From contig CM043705.1 of assembly GCA_023935145.1 (NCBI GenBank), positions 21,855,501 through 21,919,500 on the forward strand: a stretch of DNA of 64,000 nucleotides. Direction: 5' to 3'. Positions 32,697 to 47,000 of the stretch are shown in pieces. How positions within the stretch are numbered: position 1 is the first letter of the stretch; every line of letters starts with the position of its first letter. A program made the translations under genes and the position numbers. This DNA is from Bretschneidera sinensis. Taxonomy: Eukaryota; Streptophyta; Magnoliopsida; Brassicales; Akaniaceae. The notes below the pieces were generated by a model. It was given only the letters and a program-made list of their open reading frames with translations, was not told where the DNA came from and made no database searches.

Positions 32697-35600
32697 AAGT
32701 TTGCACAATATTTTTATAACATATACCACTAATTTTATTTAGAAAAACTATCCCAGTAACTACGAAATTTTGAGAAACATACATGTTTGATTAACAAAAT
32801 GTTAAGGAATTAAATTGAATATACATTCCACTTGAATGGGATAATGTTGGAATGAAATAATGATTCTATTCCAATATTTGGCTCATTAGATTGAATTAAA
32901 ATTTCAACTTTATTTAAGTGTTTGGTTCGTAAAATTAAAGTTAGAATAGAGTTTAAATATACTTTAAAAGATCAAAATATCCTCACATCATTTATTTTAT
33001 AGTAGAGACAAAAAAAATCGACACTCTATAAACTATTTGTAAAGTAATTCAATTTAATATACAAACCTATTTGAATTAATTCTATCAGTTCAAATCTAAA
33101 TAGCATAATATTATTTAGGCTTAAATGCATATGGTATCCCAAGGTTTGGGGTAAGCTGCAAATAATACCCCCAACCTTTTAATTGCTAAAATTGATACGC
33201 TGACATTTTGAATTTAAAACATCAGTGCCCTCTATCGATTTCTGATCAAATTCACTTCCGGAAAACACACTTGACGCGAACTTGACCACCTTTTAACCGA
33301 TTTATTGGCCAAATCAGCCAATATATGGAATCAATTTTTCTTTAGATAAATGTATATGCATGTGTGTATGGACATTGTTGTTGCTGAGTTTGTTTACAAG
33401 TTGTTGAATGATAGACTGAAAATGAGGTTCCTTAAACCAAAGTTTGCAGAGTCCTAGAAGAGAAAGAGAGAATGTGAAGGATTTGAGCTGCGGTTGGTGG
33501 AGGCGAGAAAGACTGAAAATGAAGAACGGTGGGTTTTTGTTTGATTTTCGATGGTTTAGGTTCCGTTTTGTAATGTTGCTATTTTTATATTTTTGTTTCC
33601 TGTTTGTAATTGTTTTGTTTTTGTTTTGCTTCTGTTTTGTTTTCATAATTTTAAAACAGAAAACACATTTGATAAACTAAAACTGTTTCCAGTTTTCTAT
33701 AACTGAAATCCAAAAACATATTTGGTTGTTCCAATTACCAATTTTTTACTTTCACTTTTTTCATAAACAAATTTATATTTCACTAAGGTGTGTATCATTA
33801 GATATTATCAAATATGCTCATTAGATAGATTTTTTTTTTTTTTTTTAAAGAGAGAGTCCAGAAATCATATGTTAATTATAAAAATCCAAATCTAACCAAA
33901 AGAATGAGTTAGTAATTTTGCACAACTACTATGATTTTATCATCATTTCCATATTTAGTGGGCAATTTCATCTATAACACGAGTCATATAACACAATTGA
34001 TTTTGTGTTACGTTAACATCCACACTAAATATTAATAACATGGGGATTTCTCATATTGAATAAACTATAGAGATAAATACGGAACTTGTGTTTCTTATCT
34101 AAGTAACAAGCATCAATTTGGTGCTGTTTTCTTCTTCTTCTTTTTTGTATAAAAAATATAGCAACTTGTGAGATTTTTGTTTCCCATGAAGTAGAGGTGG
34201 AGCTATTAGGTTTGGAGAGTCTATAGCCACCCTAATTTTTTTAAAGTTATTTTAAACTAATATATAATTTAGGCACAAACAAAAATCTTATAAGGTTGAC
34301 TATTTCAAAAACTTTCTTAATTTAAGCACCGCAACAAATTACTTAACTTAATTTTTTAATTCATTTTTGCTATGTTTGATTGTCTGTAATTGAAGTTTGG
34401 AATTAGAATTGAGGTGGAATCATGGTCTTTTACAATCATTTTAATGTTGAAAAAAGTATGATAGATAAGGAACTTGTGTTTGATATTTATTGTATATAGT
34501 TTACTTTTTTTGAGAAATTGATACATATATGTAAAAATATTATCTTAATTGTTTTAATTATTGTCCATATATATTTTTACAATGGTTAATGTGATTTTTG
34601 TATTAATGTCTTTATGGTATGACTAGTTTAATTTTGATTGGTGCGTGAATTGAGCTGATTGGCTAATAATTTGGGATGATATATTTATATGAAAAATATA
34701 TGTAAGTCAATTTTATTTTTTTTTAATTTCCTAACTTGGTTTGTAAATTAGGATTGACTTAAGTGATAATGTTTAATAAAAATCTCATATGGGTCTCTCT
34801 TACTTTTCTTATATTCTTCTTCTTCAAAATTGCGTGTTTTCTCTCTCCAAAGCAAAAATTTTCCTCTCTAAACCAAGCTCGGATACGATTTTATCACGGA
34901 CTTAAAGCGTATTCAGGTGCAATTGTTTTTATTTTGGTTCGATGTGGATGGATCAAGGTCGATTTGCCATCATCAAATTATATTTACTTTCACATGATTT
35001 CATCAACAAAAAGTTAATTTGGGTCGGTCAAACCGTCTCCATTCTTGTCGTGACGAGATTTTTGGTTTTTGTTGGGATTCGATAGAAACGGATTATCGAA
35101 GTATTTGGGTTTTTTTGTTTTGTTTTGTTTTTTTTATATATATATTGATTGTTAATTATGGATTTGAGTATGAGATTGAGAAATAGGATCAAGAGAGAGA
35201 TTGTGGCAGATGATCGGTTGTGGTGGTAGATTTTATATTTTATTTTCTTTTTATTTTCGTTATGACCATAAAAAAAATATTCTTCTTTTCTCTTTCTAAG
35301 TTAGTTGGTAAAAGAAGATGAAGCAAAACAAGAAATTTTACACGTTCCTCTGCTTTTCAGGCCATGTCAAATGATAATAGCATCATTATTGTTGTTCGAA
35401 AAGATACTAAAATTAATGAATGTGATAAAAAAAATTTGTGTTGCAAAGGCATGGAACATGGGAAATAGACAGGTGCACTCTCTCGCAAAATGAGATCACT
35501 TGAGTAAATTTGGTCATGGCATGTTGATCGGTTCAAATTTGACGGAAAATTAACGGAATGATCAAAATAAGATAAAATCTGTAATTAATGATATCATTTA

Positions 35601-35808
35601 GAAAGAAAAGTTAATCAGTGGAGTAAATAGAAACTTGAGTATACTCGAAGGACTTAAAATGTATTTTACTCTTTTTGTTTTCATAAAACTGGAAATTAGG
35701 AGTAGAATGATACCAAACGATAGAGAGCGAGCTCTTCTCCTTCACTGGCTCCTCTGATCTCCATTCTCCCTATCTAAAGTCAACACGAAAACGGCTTCGT
35801 GTCCAGAA
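32697..35808. other. non-coding intergenic region with MITE-like segments
   Basis: No gene is supported. Segments resembling non-autonomous DNA transposons: 32830-33110 (with GGAATGAAATAATGATTC and its near-inverse), 33120-33310 (a block with CCCAAGGTTTGGGGTAAG and CCCCCAACC typical of dispersed plant repeats), and 33590-33735. The remainder is AT-rich. A pyrimidine-rich leader (35725-35790) immediately precedes the BTB gene; no clear TATA box was fixed. Confidence 0.6.
33590..33735. repeat. MITE-like segment, same style as 52328-52845
   Basis: Stretches such as GTTTTGTTTTCATAATTTTA, AAACTGTTTCCAGTTTTC and AACATATTTGGTTGTTCC resemble the terminal parts of the repeat in the SLH gene intron, with alternating AAAACTG and CAGTTTT words. 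Boundaries and target duplications could not be fixed. Confidence 0.4.
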
Positions 35809-38800
35809 ATGGAGTCCCAGTACCCGAAGCCCGTATCCTACGGACCCCACCCGATGAAAATGACGATACCGCCCTCGCAGCACTCGGACAACGACCGGAG
35901 CAGCGGGGAGTTGCGCGCTCTGGATTGCAACCTTACCTCCCTCTGCGATCACATCCATATGGAGGGCTTCAATTCCGGCTCCTTCTCCGATATCGTCGTC
36001 CACGCCATGGGTTCCACCTACCACCTCCATCGCTTGATCCTCTCTCGCAGCTCCTATTTCAGGTACTACCAATCAATTTTTGGTGCTTTTGATTCGGTGT
36101 GGATTTGATGATTATCTGGTTTTTTTGTTGGTATTTTTTGTTCTTTACACAAGATTATGTATGTATGTATAAATATACGGACATTCACATGGGTGTGTAC
36201 TGTACATATTTGTAACTTTTTCAGGCAGGTGCATGCAATACGGTTTACTCCATGTAATGTAATGTTATTCTTGGCAGGAATATGCTGCATGGTCCCTGGA
36301 AAGAAGCCAGTTCCCCTGTTGTGACCTTACATGTGGATGATAATAATGTAAATGGCGAGGCAATTGCAATGGCTTTGGCATATCTATATGGGCATCACCC
36401 AAAGCTTAATGATAATAACGCGTTTCGCGTTTTGGCTTCTGCTTCCTTTCTTGCCCTTCAGGTATGTTTCTTACTTATTTCCATAACTACGAATTGGGGA
36501 TTTTTTTATCTTTCTACATGTAACTGCTTTGTTGTTGTGCATTTGAATTGCGGTCTGTGCAGGATTTGTGCGCAATATGCACGGATTTCATTATTTCTGA
36601 ACTGTGGACTTCGAACTTCTTAGCGTATCAGGTTTGAGATTTGTGTGCAACCCTTTTATTCACTACCTATATGCTCCCTGTATCTTAGATTTTTTAGAGC
36701 CTTTGTACTTGCGGTTCAGATGTTCGCAGAGAGCCAAGATTATGGTATACATGGAGAACGTGTAAGGACTGCTTGCTGGGGTTACCTTTGTCAAAGTGGT
36801 GCCATGGAATTGAAAGAGGTGAAGGTTACAGATGTTACTTATTTAGTTAAACGTGGTGGGTTTGAGTGGTTAAACATTTTCTTCTCTTTTGTCTGTTTTA
36901 CAAACATAATTTAAAGTATGAAGACGAGCAAGGAAGCATTACTTATTGTTCACATTCCTACTTCCACTGATATCAGATGTTCAGCGGACATTTTCAAATT
37001 AAGTTGTTGTGTTGGTTTTACTGCCAACGCTAATCTAAGAACTCGTAATGCTATCCGCAAGAAGAAGAATCTTGATATTGTGTCATCACTGTTAAGAATT
37101 TACAGTTTGTGTTTCAAATTTTAGAATCCATGTCACTTTATAAGCGAAATACTTCTGAGTCCTAGGTTTCTTCTAACAATTTGGTATGATTGTGAATATA
37201 TGATGTGAGGGTTGTTATTTCACATGAGCACGGCACTTCAATAATCTAAATTGTAGAGGGACCTCAAAAATGAGAAGGATCAGAAATAATAATTGGATGT
37301 CTTTTGCTAAATTTTAACACCAGATGTTGTTGATTATGAACTTACATTCTCAAGAAGAATGTGTCTCACTTTTTTGTGGTCTCTGGCCAGTCATTTTCAC
37401 TATCTGATCATAAATCTCCCTGTTATGGACAGGTGCTTCCAAAAATTTCTTCTCACACTTTACATGCGTTGCTGACCTCAGATAAACTGTGGGTACCTAG
37501 TGAAGAAAAACGGTAAGGAGCATTTGCAGACACTAAATTGGGTTTTGTGGTTCATATGTTGAACTCTTACAAAGTTGGACATGTTTTCTTTCTTATTAAA
37601 AGGTTTGAACTAGCATTATACGCATTCCTTGCGAAAGGTGCTTTGTTCAAGACAGAACAGCCTGAGCAAAAAAGTTGTGGTTTTGAGATAGGAATGGGCA
37701 TTCATTCTGACTCTTCCAAAGCAAAGGGAATAAAATTGATTGATAGTTACTCTAATAAGAGGTTGGAAAGTGAATTAGGACGCTTAAGTTTGAAAGATGA
37801 CCTAGAGAGCTGTAATGCTGCTCACGATCTAATGGTTGAGCTTGCAAACTGTGTAGATGACTTCCAAACAGGGGTTTCTGGTTCCAACCAACACGTGCAA
37901 CAAGCTACATACTCTCAGTCCAATTTGGAGCCAATTTATATGGGTAACGTTGTCCAGTTTTCATCATTGAGCAACTCATTTTCAAATACAGATGGAATTA
38001 GAACCTCATGTACTTATGTTGAGATGCCAGTTGGTGTTGGAACTAAGGGACTGGGGGCCAGTGGAGGGGCTATGGAGGGGCCATCTGAAGAAGGCCCATC
38101 TTACCATTTGAATAATGATAGTTGGATTTCAAGTGAGCAGTCAAGGCAATGCTCTTCAACGGACTCCTCCTGTAATGGCTTCATGTTGAATGAGTGGGGG
38201 AGATGTGACATGTCTCCTCTTTCATGGGGTGGCAGGGTTGTGGGTAGAACGCAGGTTAAATGTTGTGCTAAAGGAAACTGGGGGGTTCGTGACGAAGAAT
38301 ATGATGCTTTTGTCAATATTTTTGAAGGGGGTTCTCTTTTATATTGTAATATGACTTTTGAAGCACTTTTGAATGTGAGAAAGCAGCTTGAAGAATTGGG
38401 GTTTCCTTGCAAAGCTGTGAATGATGGTCTGTGGCTGCAGGTTTGTGACTGAAATCTGTTTGCTTTGCTATATGGTGAGTGCCTATAAATAGGGGATGAT
38501 AAGAGTCCATACTTGTTAATTATTAAAAGAACATACTGCTAGTTACTGCCCTGCACATAACACAGGTACAAGATGGCCATGCCTAAATATCTAATTTGAA
38601 TCTCAGAAATATGATGCCATCTTTTTAAAATTATCTGAACCTAGGATACCTAATCTGTTCATATACCTTTCAAATTGTAGTCCAATTGGCAGATTCAGAA
38701 ATTATGGAGGGCGAACTGGGACTGATTGGGAGCGAACTCGCGTGTTTTCAATAAAATTAGATCAATTGGAAAGATTGCTGAGTCACACCCAGGTCCCTCC

Positions 38801-41574
38801 CTCCTTTAGGTGGGACGGAGGTATAGCAGTATAGCACTGTTAACCACCCAGCCACCTCAAACTATTGTGACAAGTTTGCTTTTATCATATTCAAACAATG
38901 CAACTAGCTGAGTATAAGTTAATTGTATAATTTTTATTATTCTGAGGTCAAACATCATTATAAAAGAAAATATTTAAATTCCATATAATACAAACATATG
39001 TACATATTTATATATAGATGTGTGCATGTATATAAAATGCACTAAAGTATAAACGCTATGAAGACATTCTTGTTCTTAACAGTTTTTGAAAATTAATGCT
39101 GTTGATCTCGCTCTCTGCTCTGATATCCCAGATCTGAACTATTTCAGTTTTGGGACCATAATGCCTGGTACACTTTAGACGATTATCATCATGGGACATG
39201 GCAGGGCAGCTAAAAGAATACTTCTTTTTATTTTTACACAGGAAATTTGGACTCTTTTCACTTTCCTATTACAAGCAATCACTTTTTTTTTGTCGAAGTG
39301 TTGCTTTGCATATGGTTTTGACAAGGATGTTAAGATCTTCATTCATATGGCTATTATGTAGATGCTGTTAAGCCAGAGGGTGCAGGAAATTGGTGCTGAC
39401 ACATGCAAAAACTGTTCGCTTATGAGTAGGGCATGCGCTTGCAGGCAGCCATTTGGATTTGCACATGGAGTGACTACCACTGGTTATTACATGCAAGACC
39501 ATGGTTTGAATAATTTACCAGGCAATATGGGAAATATGTATGTTGCTGACTCCGCTCCAGGCCAAGGAAATGGCCTCTTTAGGCCTGTAAGAGTGCATGT
39601 AAGGGGGCCTATTGATGGGCTTGCAGGTATTGGATGTGGAACTACTTTTGTGCCAGCTTCTGCTTGGCCTCCTACACGTTTCGTATATTCACGTGTGCCC
39701 ATTGGTATGGGCAACAGAAATTGTCAGCAGTCTCTTGCTAATGATGATTCAGAGTCTAGAACTGACCACAATGGAGACCTCTCTGGAGATGGGTTGACAG
39801 CTTTAGTTGGGCCAAGCCAAGGGAACACTGCTGCTAATGTTCATGGCGAGCAAACAGAGAGAGGGTATGAGACGGGTCTACAAGACAGATTGCCTGGAAC
39901 TAACAATGCAGGGCCAAGCGCTAGTGGTATTGCCATGCAGATGCTAGAGTCTCCAGAGGATGCCATTGGTATTGAGTGGGAGAACGCAAATAGTTCTTCT
40001 ATATCGCTGGATATGAAGATACCTCTAAGTCACTTTCCTCCTTTTCGTTTTGGGTAAGTTGTCCATGTTGTTGACTTGTATTTGAAATTTGAAAAAATTC
40101 ATGCTGGCAGCTTCTACAGATCCAGTGGTTGGTGGATGAAATTAGTGGAAAAAATCCTTTTAGCCACAACCCATATTTGAACACTCTTCTCTTCTTTGGA
40201 GAACAGTGTTGTCGGTCATGCATCTTTCCCCTATCAGATGCCTAGAATTTGTGGCTTTGAGTTTGCTTTCAATTTATGGTCAACTTATTGGTTCAATGAA
40301 AAGCTGTGCCATGTAATCCCATTTGACTTTTATGTTCTGTCTATTATATATTTATGTACTTCCTCTGATGCCTTCATCAGAAGTAGGTCTTAGTGCCATT
40401 CTGCGTAAAGCTGTTGCTTGAACACAAGAATTCTCTAGCTGCAATCCTTTTGTTTCAGGACTCAGTTTGGAATATGAGAAATTATAACTTAGGCTGCTCA
40501 GATCCTAATGCCAATCCATTGATCTGCATTATACTTTTTGCTTCAAGTCATTTATGTCTTAGTTTACCTTATTTGGTTTATTATTAGTTGATTTTTCTTT
40601 TTCCTTTTAAACTTATGTTGTATACACTGTCTACTGCTTCTACAGTGTTGAATTTGAGGATGTGCATAGGCTCATTGATAGCCAAGTGAAGCATTCTCCA
40701 GAATACTTCTATGCTGGTTCTTTATGGAAGGTATGTGAATATTTAACCAAAAGCTTCTAGATTTCTATGATTGCTTTTGTTTCTATTACCTTGGTTTGTT
40801 AGAGGTTGGATTTAATGTTCTGTTTGAATTTGTAGGTTAGTGTTCAGGCTTTCAATTATGAAGATCCTCAAGGACGTAGAACTCTTGGTAATATTGTAAT
40901 TAGTAGAAAGGGTGACCTTTGACATCATTGTGTTTATTAAGATGATCACTGATTATGTTGCCTAAGTTGACTGATCCATATTATGTATTATTTCAGGATT
41001 ATTTCTTCACCGGCGTAAGGCAGAGATTACTGACTCCCTAAGAAAGGTTACTCTTAATAAGCATGAATGGGTGTTTCTTGATATATCCTTGCTTGTCTGT
41101 TTCTTTTTTTTTCCCCTTCTCCTTTTCTGATTTTATGATCCTGGACTGATCACTGAAGAAGCTGCTGAATATTTTGATTGATATGGATTCTAGTTGAAGT
41201 TTTTTATTAGCACTTTTAAGTCTAGTGTGTATCTTTAATCTCTTCAGGTGCATATGTATGTGGATTCTCGTGAAAAGGTTACTGCCCGTTATCAGGTACA
41301 GACAAGCAAGTTGCTGTCAATTCAATCACTAGCCATGTTTATGTATATCAGTATGCAAGGGTATGTTGTTATAACTCTACGTCTCATACTTTTCCAGTTG
41401 ATTTGTCCATCAAAGAGAGATGTCAAGGAGTTTGGAAGCTTCAAACAGAGGGGCACCCTTTTACCAAAAGCTCCCAAGGGATGGGGCTGGCGGACGGCCC
41501 TATTATTTGATGAGCTTGCTGATTTTCTCCAAAATGGGGCCTTGAGAGTAGCTGCTGTTGTGCAGCTTGTGTAA
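35809..41574 (+). CDS. BTB/POZ domain protein, 12 exons, 875 aa
   Basis: Exons: 35809-36062, 36278-36461, 36563-36631, 36720-36818, 37433-37512, 37603-38440, 39362-40053, 40646-40730, 40836-40887, 40997-41046, 41248-41295 and 41398-41574. They total 2628 nt and all borders are GT..AG with matching phases. Residues about 48-155 form a BTB/POZ fold (SFSDIVVHAMGSTYHLHRLI; MALAYLYGHHPKLNDNNAFR), a dimerisation module that often serves as a substrate adaptor for CUL3 ubiquitin ligases. A BACK-like helical segment follows (YQMFAESQDYGIHGERVRTA, to about 240). Residues 250-740 are low-complexity, with a Cys-rich stretch at the start of exon 7 (CKNCSLMSRACACRQ). The C-terminus (GWGWRTALLFDELADFL) is well ordered. 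It resembles plant proteins annotated as germ-cell-less-type BTB proteins; substrate unknown. The first exon is richer in CG than its surroundings. Similarity is from memory, so only the BTB assignment is firm. Confidence 0.92.
38750..38875 (-). repeat. possible tRNA-derived SINE fragment in BTB intron 6
   Basis: The minus strand contains TGGCTGGGTGGTTAACAGTG, which fits a pol III A box, and about 50 bases on GGGACCTGGGTGTGACTCAG, a weak B-box candidate. Both occur in the expected order and spacing within the 921-bp intron. No poly-A tail or target duplication was identified. Confidence 0.4.
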
Positions 41575-44090
41575 ACTAAATGAGGTAGTTCATCCAAGTT
41601 CCTTGTGGCTGAACAATGATTATGTTAATGCTCTATGAATGCATGAATTGCTGATTTGTTTTCTAATGTTTGAAATGTAAATCACAGAAAAATATTTCTC
41701 CTCCTTTCAAATAGAGTCCTTGAGTTGTGGGGGGATGAGAATTAGAAATTATAATCTGGCATGCATCGATTTTTGCAAATTTTGATGATACTCAAAATGT
41801 CATCATCAGATATTCATATTTATTAGTGTTGGCCAATCTTTTCTGTTTCATCATATCTGGAAGGGGGATTTGAAAAGTTATTTCATATTTTTGCCTAACC
41901 TATATCGAGACTTGAGTTCATCGGGAATATGTGCAGGTTGGATGTTGTTTGCATGGGTTTTTGGGTAACTGAGGCATATGTCGGTTATAGATGTTTGGGT
42001 GAGGATTACTGGCTCACCCTTATATATTCAGTCATGATAAATCGCAGGTTGTTTTCCTTAGAGCAACATGATGATTAAATGATGAAATCTTATAAAGTGC
42101 ATATAAATTATCTATGAGCTATGGCTGTTGGCCTAGATTGAGCTGGACTTCCCTTTCTGATATAAACTGAGTTGTCAATGTTCGAGACCCATAACCAAAA
42201 TAGGAAATGACCGAGATGCTGAACTTTTAGGTTGAATGAATTTGATCATTGGTTTCTATTATCGACTGTTTGTATATTTATTGTATGCATTTGATTTGTT
42301 TCATTTAAAAAAAATGATGAAAAAGTTAAAATATTGGAAATGGGGAACTTGAGTCCAAGAAGTTCTTTGTCATTTGTTCCCTCACCTTTCCATCATCTGC
42401 ACAATGAAAACATAAATCTTCCTAATTTTTTCACGTTCTTCCTTTTCTTTTTAATTTTTTTTCCTCTACCAATCTAAGCCTTACGGTGGTAAATTGGAAA
42501 CAACTTTGTATTAAGTTTTTGTTTTGAAAGTCGTTGGCTTTATTATTAGATCCAAAGATTTCACCCACAAATATTACTCCCGTGTGCTGGACTGTTGCGT
42601 GCTTCTGATACGTATTTTGCATGGATAAGTGATGGTTCATGGAGATTGGGCTAGTTGATAACTGAAATTTACAGCCACACCTCAGCATTAAAGCTATTAA
42701 CTTCTGTTAATGGTATCATGAGTCCACTGCAATTTTGCTCATTGCATCATTTTCTTGTACTAGCTAGCAAATGTATCCATCAACCATGTCTTCTAACCTT
42801 TAAATGGGGGTGAGAAGGATCAAATGACCCTCTACCTTTTACCGTTTGTAAGAGTTCACGTTGCTTGTTTTTTATAAACAAATCAAAACACCTTAAAAAA
42901 TGGTCTATCAAAAAATTCAAGACTTAAAAATAACTTTTTAAAAACTTACGTTTTGTTATTTTTTTATAATCAAAAGTTAAGCCGAACAATTAATTACTTT
43001 TTATCTTTATTATTGTTTTATCAAAAATTGTTTTAAAAACTATTTTGTAAACAATAAAGCCAGTGCCTAAATTTAGAAGCGTAAAACCCTTTCATAGAAA
43101 TAGCATTGCAATTTTTTTTTAATGAGCATGCAAAAGGTTGCTTAGTTGGATATTGATAATCACCTTCTTTTTTTTTTTTTTAATCACCTGTGTATGTATA
43201 TGAAATGAATTATACGAGGGAGTGTTTGGTAGGAAAGCAAGTAAGATGAAAGAAAAGTGAGTGATAGAGAAGATTAATTTTTTTTTATATGTTTAGTAGA
43301 GATTATAAAAACTATGAAGAAAAAAAATAGTCTTTTCTTACTCTTGTTTAATAAAGTGGAAAGTGAGAGGAAAAAAAATGTAGATAGTATTAGTTTTACC
43401 ATTATATCTTTTGTAATGTTAATGGATATTAATGTAAGAGATTAGATGGGGTTTAACTCATAAATTGATAATTCATCCCTTTCTCTCTCATTTGTCACTT
43501 TTCAATCTTCTCAATTTTAAAGCATTATAATTTGTTTATATTAGTGAAAAACATCAACCCTCTTAGTTTTTTTCTCTCACCTTTGGATCCTACTAATCAA
43601 AAGAAAAATTCATTACCTATGCTTTTCTTCTCTTACTTTATTTTCCTCATTTTTCCCTCTTGCTAAACATACCTAAAAGTCAAACCATGTTCTATTTTTT
43701 CATTGCTTCATTTCTTTTCATCATTTTATGGTATCTCGAGTCAGGACTAGCACATACATTATAAATATATACTTTGTTAATATTTTTTTCTTAACATATT
43801 CCAAAAGGATACCAATTCATGGATCTATCCATAACATGATAGGATCAGAAAGTGGATGCTCCAACAAATAGCTCTGAACCAACAAACTCTTGCTAAAAAA
43901 GTTGGCTTGAAATGCAACCCTTATGAATAGCACTCTGTATAGTTTCTTTTTCTTTTTCCCCTTCTGAAGTGATCTGGTTTTGTGAAGTACCCACTCTATA
44001 CGATGTGTAGTGCAACAATAAATGAGACGATGAAATATACAACAGGAAATTGGAGAAACAAGAAAACAATCATAACCAAAACCAAAAATC
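41575..44090. other. intergenic region between convergent BTB and CHUP1 genes
   Basis: No gene is seen. It holds the 3' untranslated regions of both genes and AT-rich repeats, notably the segment at 43214-43678. Homopolymer runs of T (43170-43185) and A/T mixtures are frequent. Confidence 0.6.
43214..43678. repeat. MITE-like element
   Basis: It starts with GAGGGAGTGTTTGGTAGGAA and closes with TCCCTCTTGCTAAACATACC. The inverse of the latter (GGTATGTTTAGCAAGAGGGA) resembles the former in its TGTTTGGTA and TGTTTAGCA core, giving imperfect terminal inverted repeats. No coding capacity. The family (perhaps hAT-like) is uncertain. Confidence 0.45.
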
Positions 44091-47000
44091 TTATGCTTCT
44101 GGTGTACTTTGTTCCGCTGTCCGCGAATGGACACGGCTCCTAAGTTCCTCAAAAGCCTTCATGCTTTCTGCATCAAAGCCCCCAGCAAACTGGGGAAAAA
44201 AAATACCCAAGTCAACATTCATTTGGACATTTCTAAAGAATTTTTATCTCAAAATTTCTTCACATCTGGGTTTGGCAGGCACTGCTTCAGCAACAAAATA
44301 ACTGTTGTATCTAGTGAGGGATTTGCACACATAATTAACCAAAACTGCTGAATATTGACACCAACTAAGGATTCAACAGTAAAATATCTTAATTATCTAT
44401 TTCTGTTTTCTGTAAACCTTAAGCATTCAAATTTAAAATCAAACCGAAACAAGAAAGTACACATACCTGATGAATACGGAAAGCAAAACGGATACCTTGC
44501 AGTACCAAAAATTCTCTGTTTGGCTCCTTCTCAGGTCCACTTAATGCGTCAAGTTCAGAAGCTACACGTTTCATGTACTTCCTTGCCAGTTGCACAGACG
44601 AGAGCTTGATCTGCAATGTGAGAAATAGAATGTGACAATTTCATAGCAGAATAAACACAACAATTTTGGCCCTCCAGTGGGCTTTCTCTTATACTTAAAT
44701 TTACAGGCATCAATGCATTTCTTAAGAGCACTTGACATATAGAAGCTAGAAAAGAATGTTCAAGTGCAAGCACAAAAAAAATGAAGTGGAACCAATCAAC
44801 TTACTATAATTCTGAAGCATACCTTGCCAACAACTCCTGAATCTAATAACCAATCAACTGGAATTCCAAATTCTCTGTATCGTGAAATAGCCATGTCCCT
44901 TGTGCGTAAGAGTGCATACACGCTTTGTTCGACTCTGACAAAATATAACAGAACAAAATAGATAGTGAATCATGTTATTCAACAGATAACTAATCTCCCC
45001 ACAGTTTACAGTAATAGAAAATTTCAAGGAAACTATGGAAGCTCAAAAGTTAACGAATCAAAATTGAACTGCTGAACGCGAAGGGAGATAGAGGCCTGTC
45101 AATAGGTTTTGAAAAGAATTTACTCACTTTTCAAGCAGTTTGTGCATCTTCTTCAAAGCAGTTTCACAAGAGAGGCTGGGATCATCAACAAAAAAGGCTA
45201 CTTGCTTTTCCAATTTCTTCAGGTCCTGGTATTCAAAACTTGCTTCTCTTAATGCATCCGCTTTTCCTTCAGGCCAATCAAAGTGTTTGAGAACTGCCCG
45301 TTCATCAACCTAATCAAATGATAAAAAATAGAAAAGATGATTAGAAGGGCCCTGTAAAGCTGTCAAATGGCGAAGGAAATGCTCATGTAAACTTACTTAG
45401 CTGGTTAAGTGCATTTACATGCTCTTTCAAAAGCTCTTGAATATTTAGTTTTTGCTTAATGAGTATGCTAAAACAAGAGAGTTGACTATGGAAAGTAACA
45501 TTAAAAAAAATTCAAATTATTGTTTGTATTTCCTCAATATTCCTGTTCCCATACTGAAATGAGATTACTTATTAATTTAAGCTAAAAGTAACTTTGACAG
45601 ATAAATGGCATATTTTAGCAGATTGAATCCTTAGGCATACCAAGAAGGAGAGTTCCTCATCTAGCCAGTTTACAAAGGTCACCAGATCTTCTATATTGGT
45701 GAAGGAAGCTGCTCGAACTTCCGCTGCCAATGACTGGACAAAATCACCTTGAGTTTCCACATCAGCTTTTACCTGAATCCAAACCGTATAATTTCAGTGT
45801 GAGTTAAATTACAAACTCCTATACTTCAAGCCCAAGATAAGGAGATATATGAAAATGAAGGCCAAATTTAACGTACAGCTAAGAGGAATGTTGATCTGTT
45901 CTCAATCTCCCCAATCATGTTTCTCCTAGCATCTGATGCATTAGTTGCTGAAGAAACTAAAGATGATGTATCTTTCTTTGCCTCACGTTTCATCAATGAC
46001 TGGTAAAGTTCAACAAGTTCAGGAGCTCGGTGAACTTTATCACCACTTCCTGCCCCTCTAGCTAGGCTTCCAGGTGGAGGAGGAGGAGGTGGTGGGGGTG
46101 GGGGTGGGGGTGTGGGTGGCAGGGCTCCTGGTGGTCGAGGTGGAGTTGGTGATACCTCACTTAATGTATTGGTATTTGTACCAGATGGTTTAGGAGGTGG
46201 CCTAGGCATCCTAGGAGGCCTCTTCTCAATGTGTACAAGTTTCATCTTGCTTATTGTTTGAGAATCAATGGCCTTACCATCATCAGATTGATCACCTGAA
46301 TCACCTGAAGCAACTGGCTTCTCCTTTAATTGAGCAAGTTTTGGCGGTAAAGTTAAAGGTTTCTCTCTCTGTGTCTTGGCTTTAGACTCAAAATTAGAAC
46401 TGTCACCAAACCTCTCTGCTCTCGCTTGCTCTGCTTTTTGCTTAATTAGCTTCTCCCTCTCTAAAGCCAACTTATGCCTGTTTTTATAAGCGGGATACTT
46501 TTCATCCAGAACTCCATCAACTGACTTAGACATCAACTGGAACAATGATGCAACAGAATTCAGGGAGTCGCCTGAAGAAACTTGTGTTCTAATGCGTGGA
46601 AGATTAGGAGTTTGAGAAGAGTCGGTAGGTTCCTGCTCCATCTTCCCGAAAGTAGTAATGGCTACTCCATCCCCTGCGTTTCTCATCATCAAGGATTCCA
46701 ACGGACCCCTTGCTCGGTGGCTCACGCTTTTCCTGCTTGGTGAGCCTCCAGAGAAGGATCTTGTAGGGGATAAAAGAGCATTTGAATCATCCTTGCTTCT
46801 GCCCCATTTCTTCAGTTTTTGAATTAAACTAGGTTTCTTACTGAGACTACTATATCTACTAGTGGAACTATCAATGGAAGCATTGTCAAAATCCTCACTT
46901 CCAGGAGAGGATGGTTGAGAAAAGTTGCTTTCAAGATCTGTATCCCCTTGCCCTTGCTCAGATCCTGCATACTGTAACATCAGCTGTTTAGCCCTCTCTT

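Noticed and set aside
34763..35017. 84-codon plus-strand frame
   Set aside because: AT-rich intergenic DNA with no recognised domain, splice partners or conservation signal.
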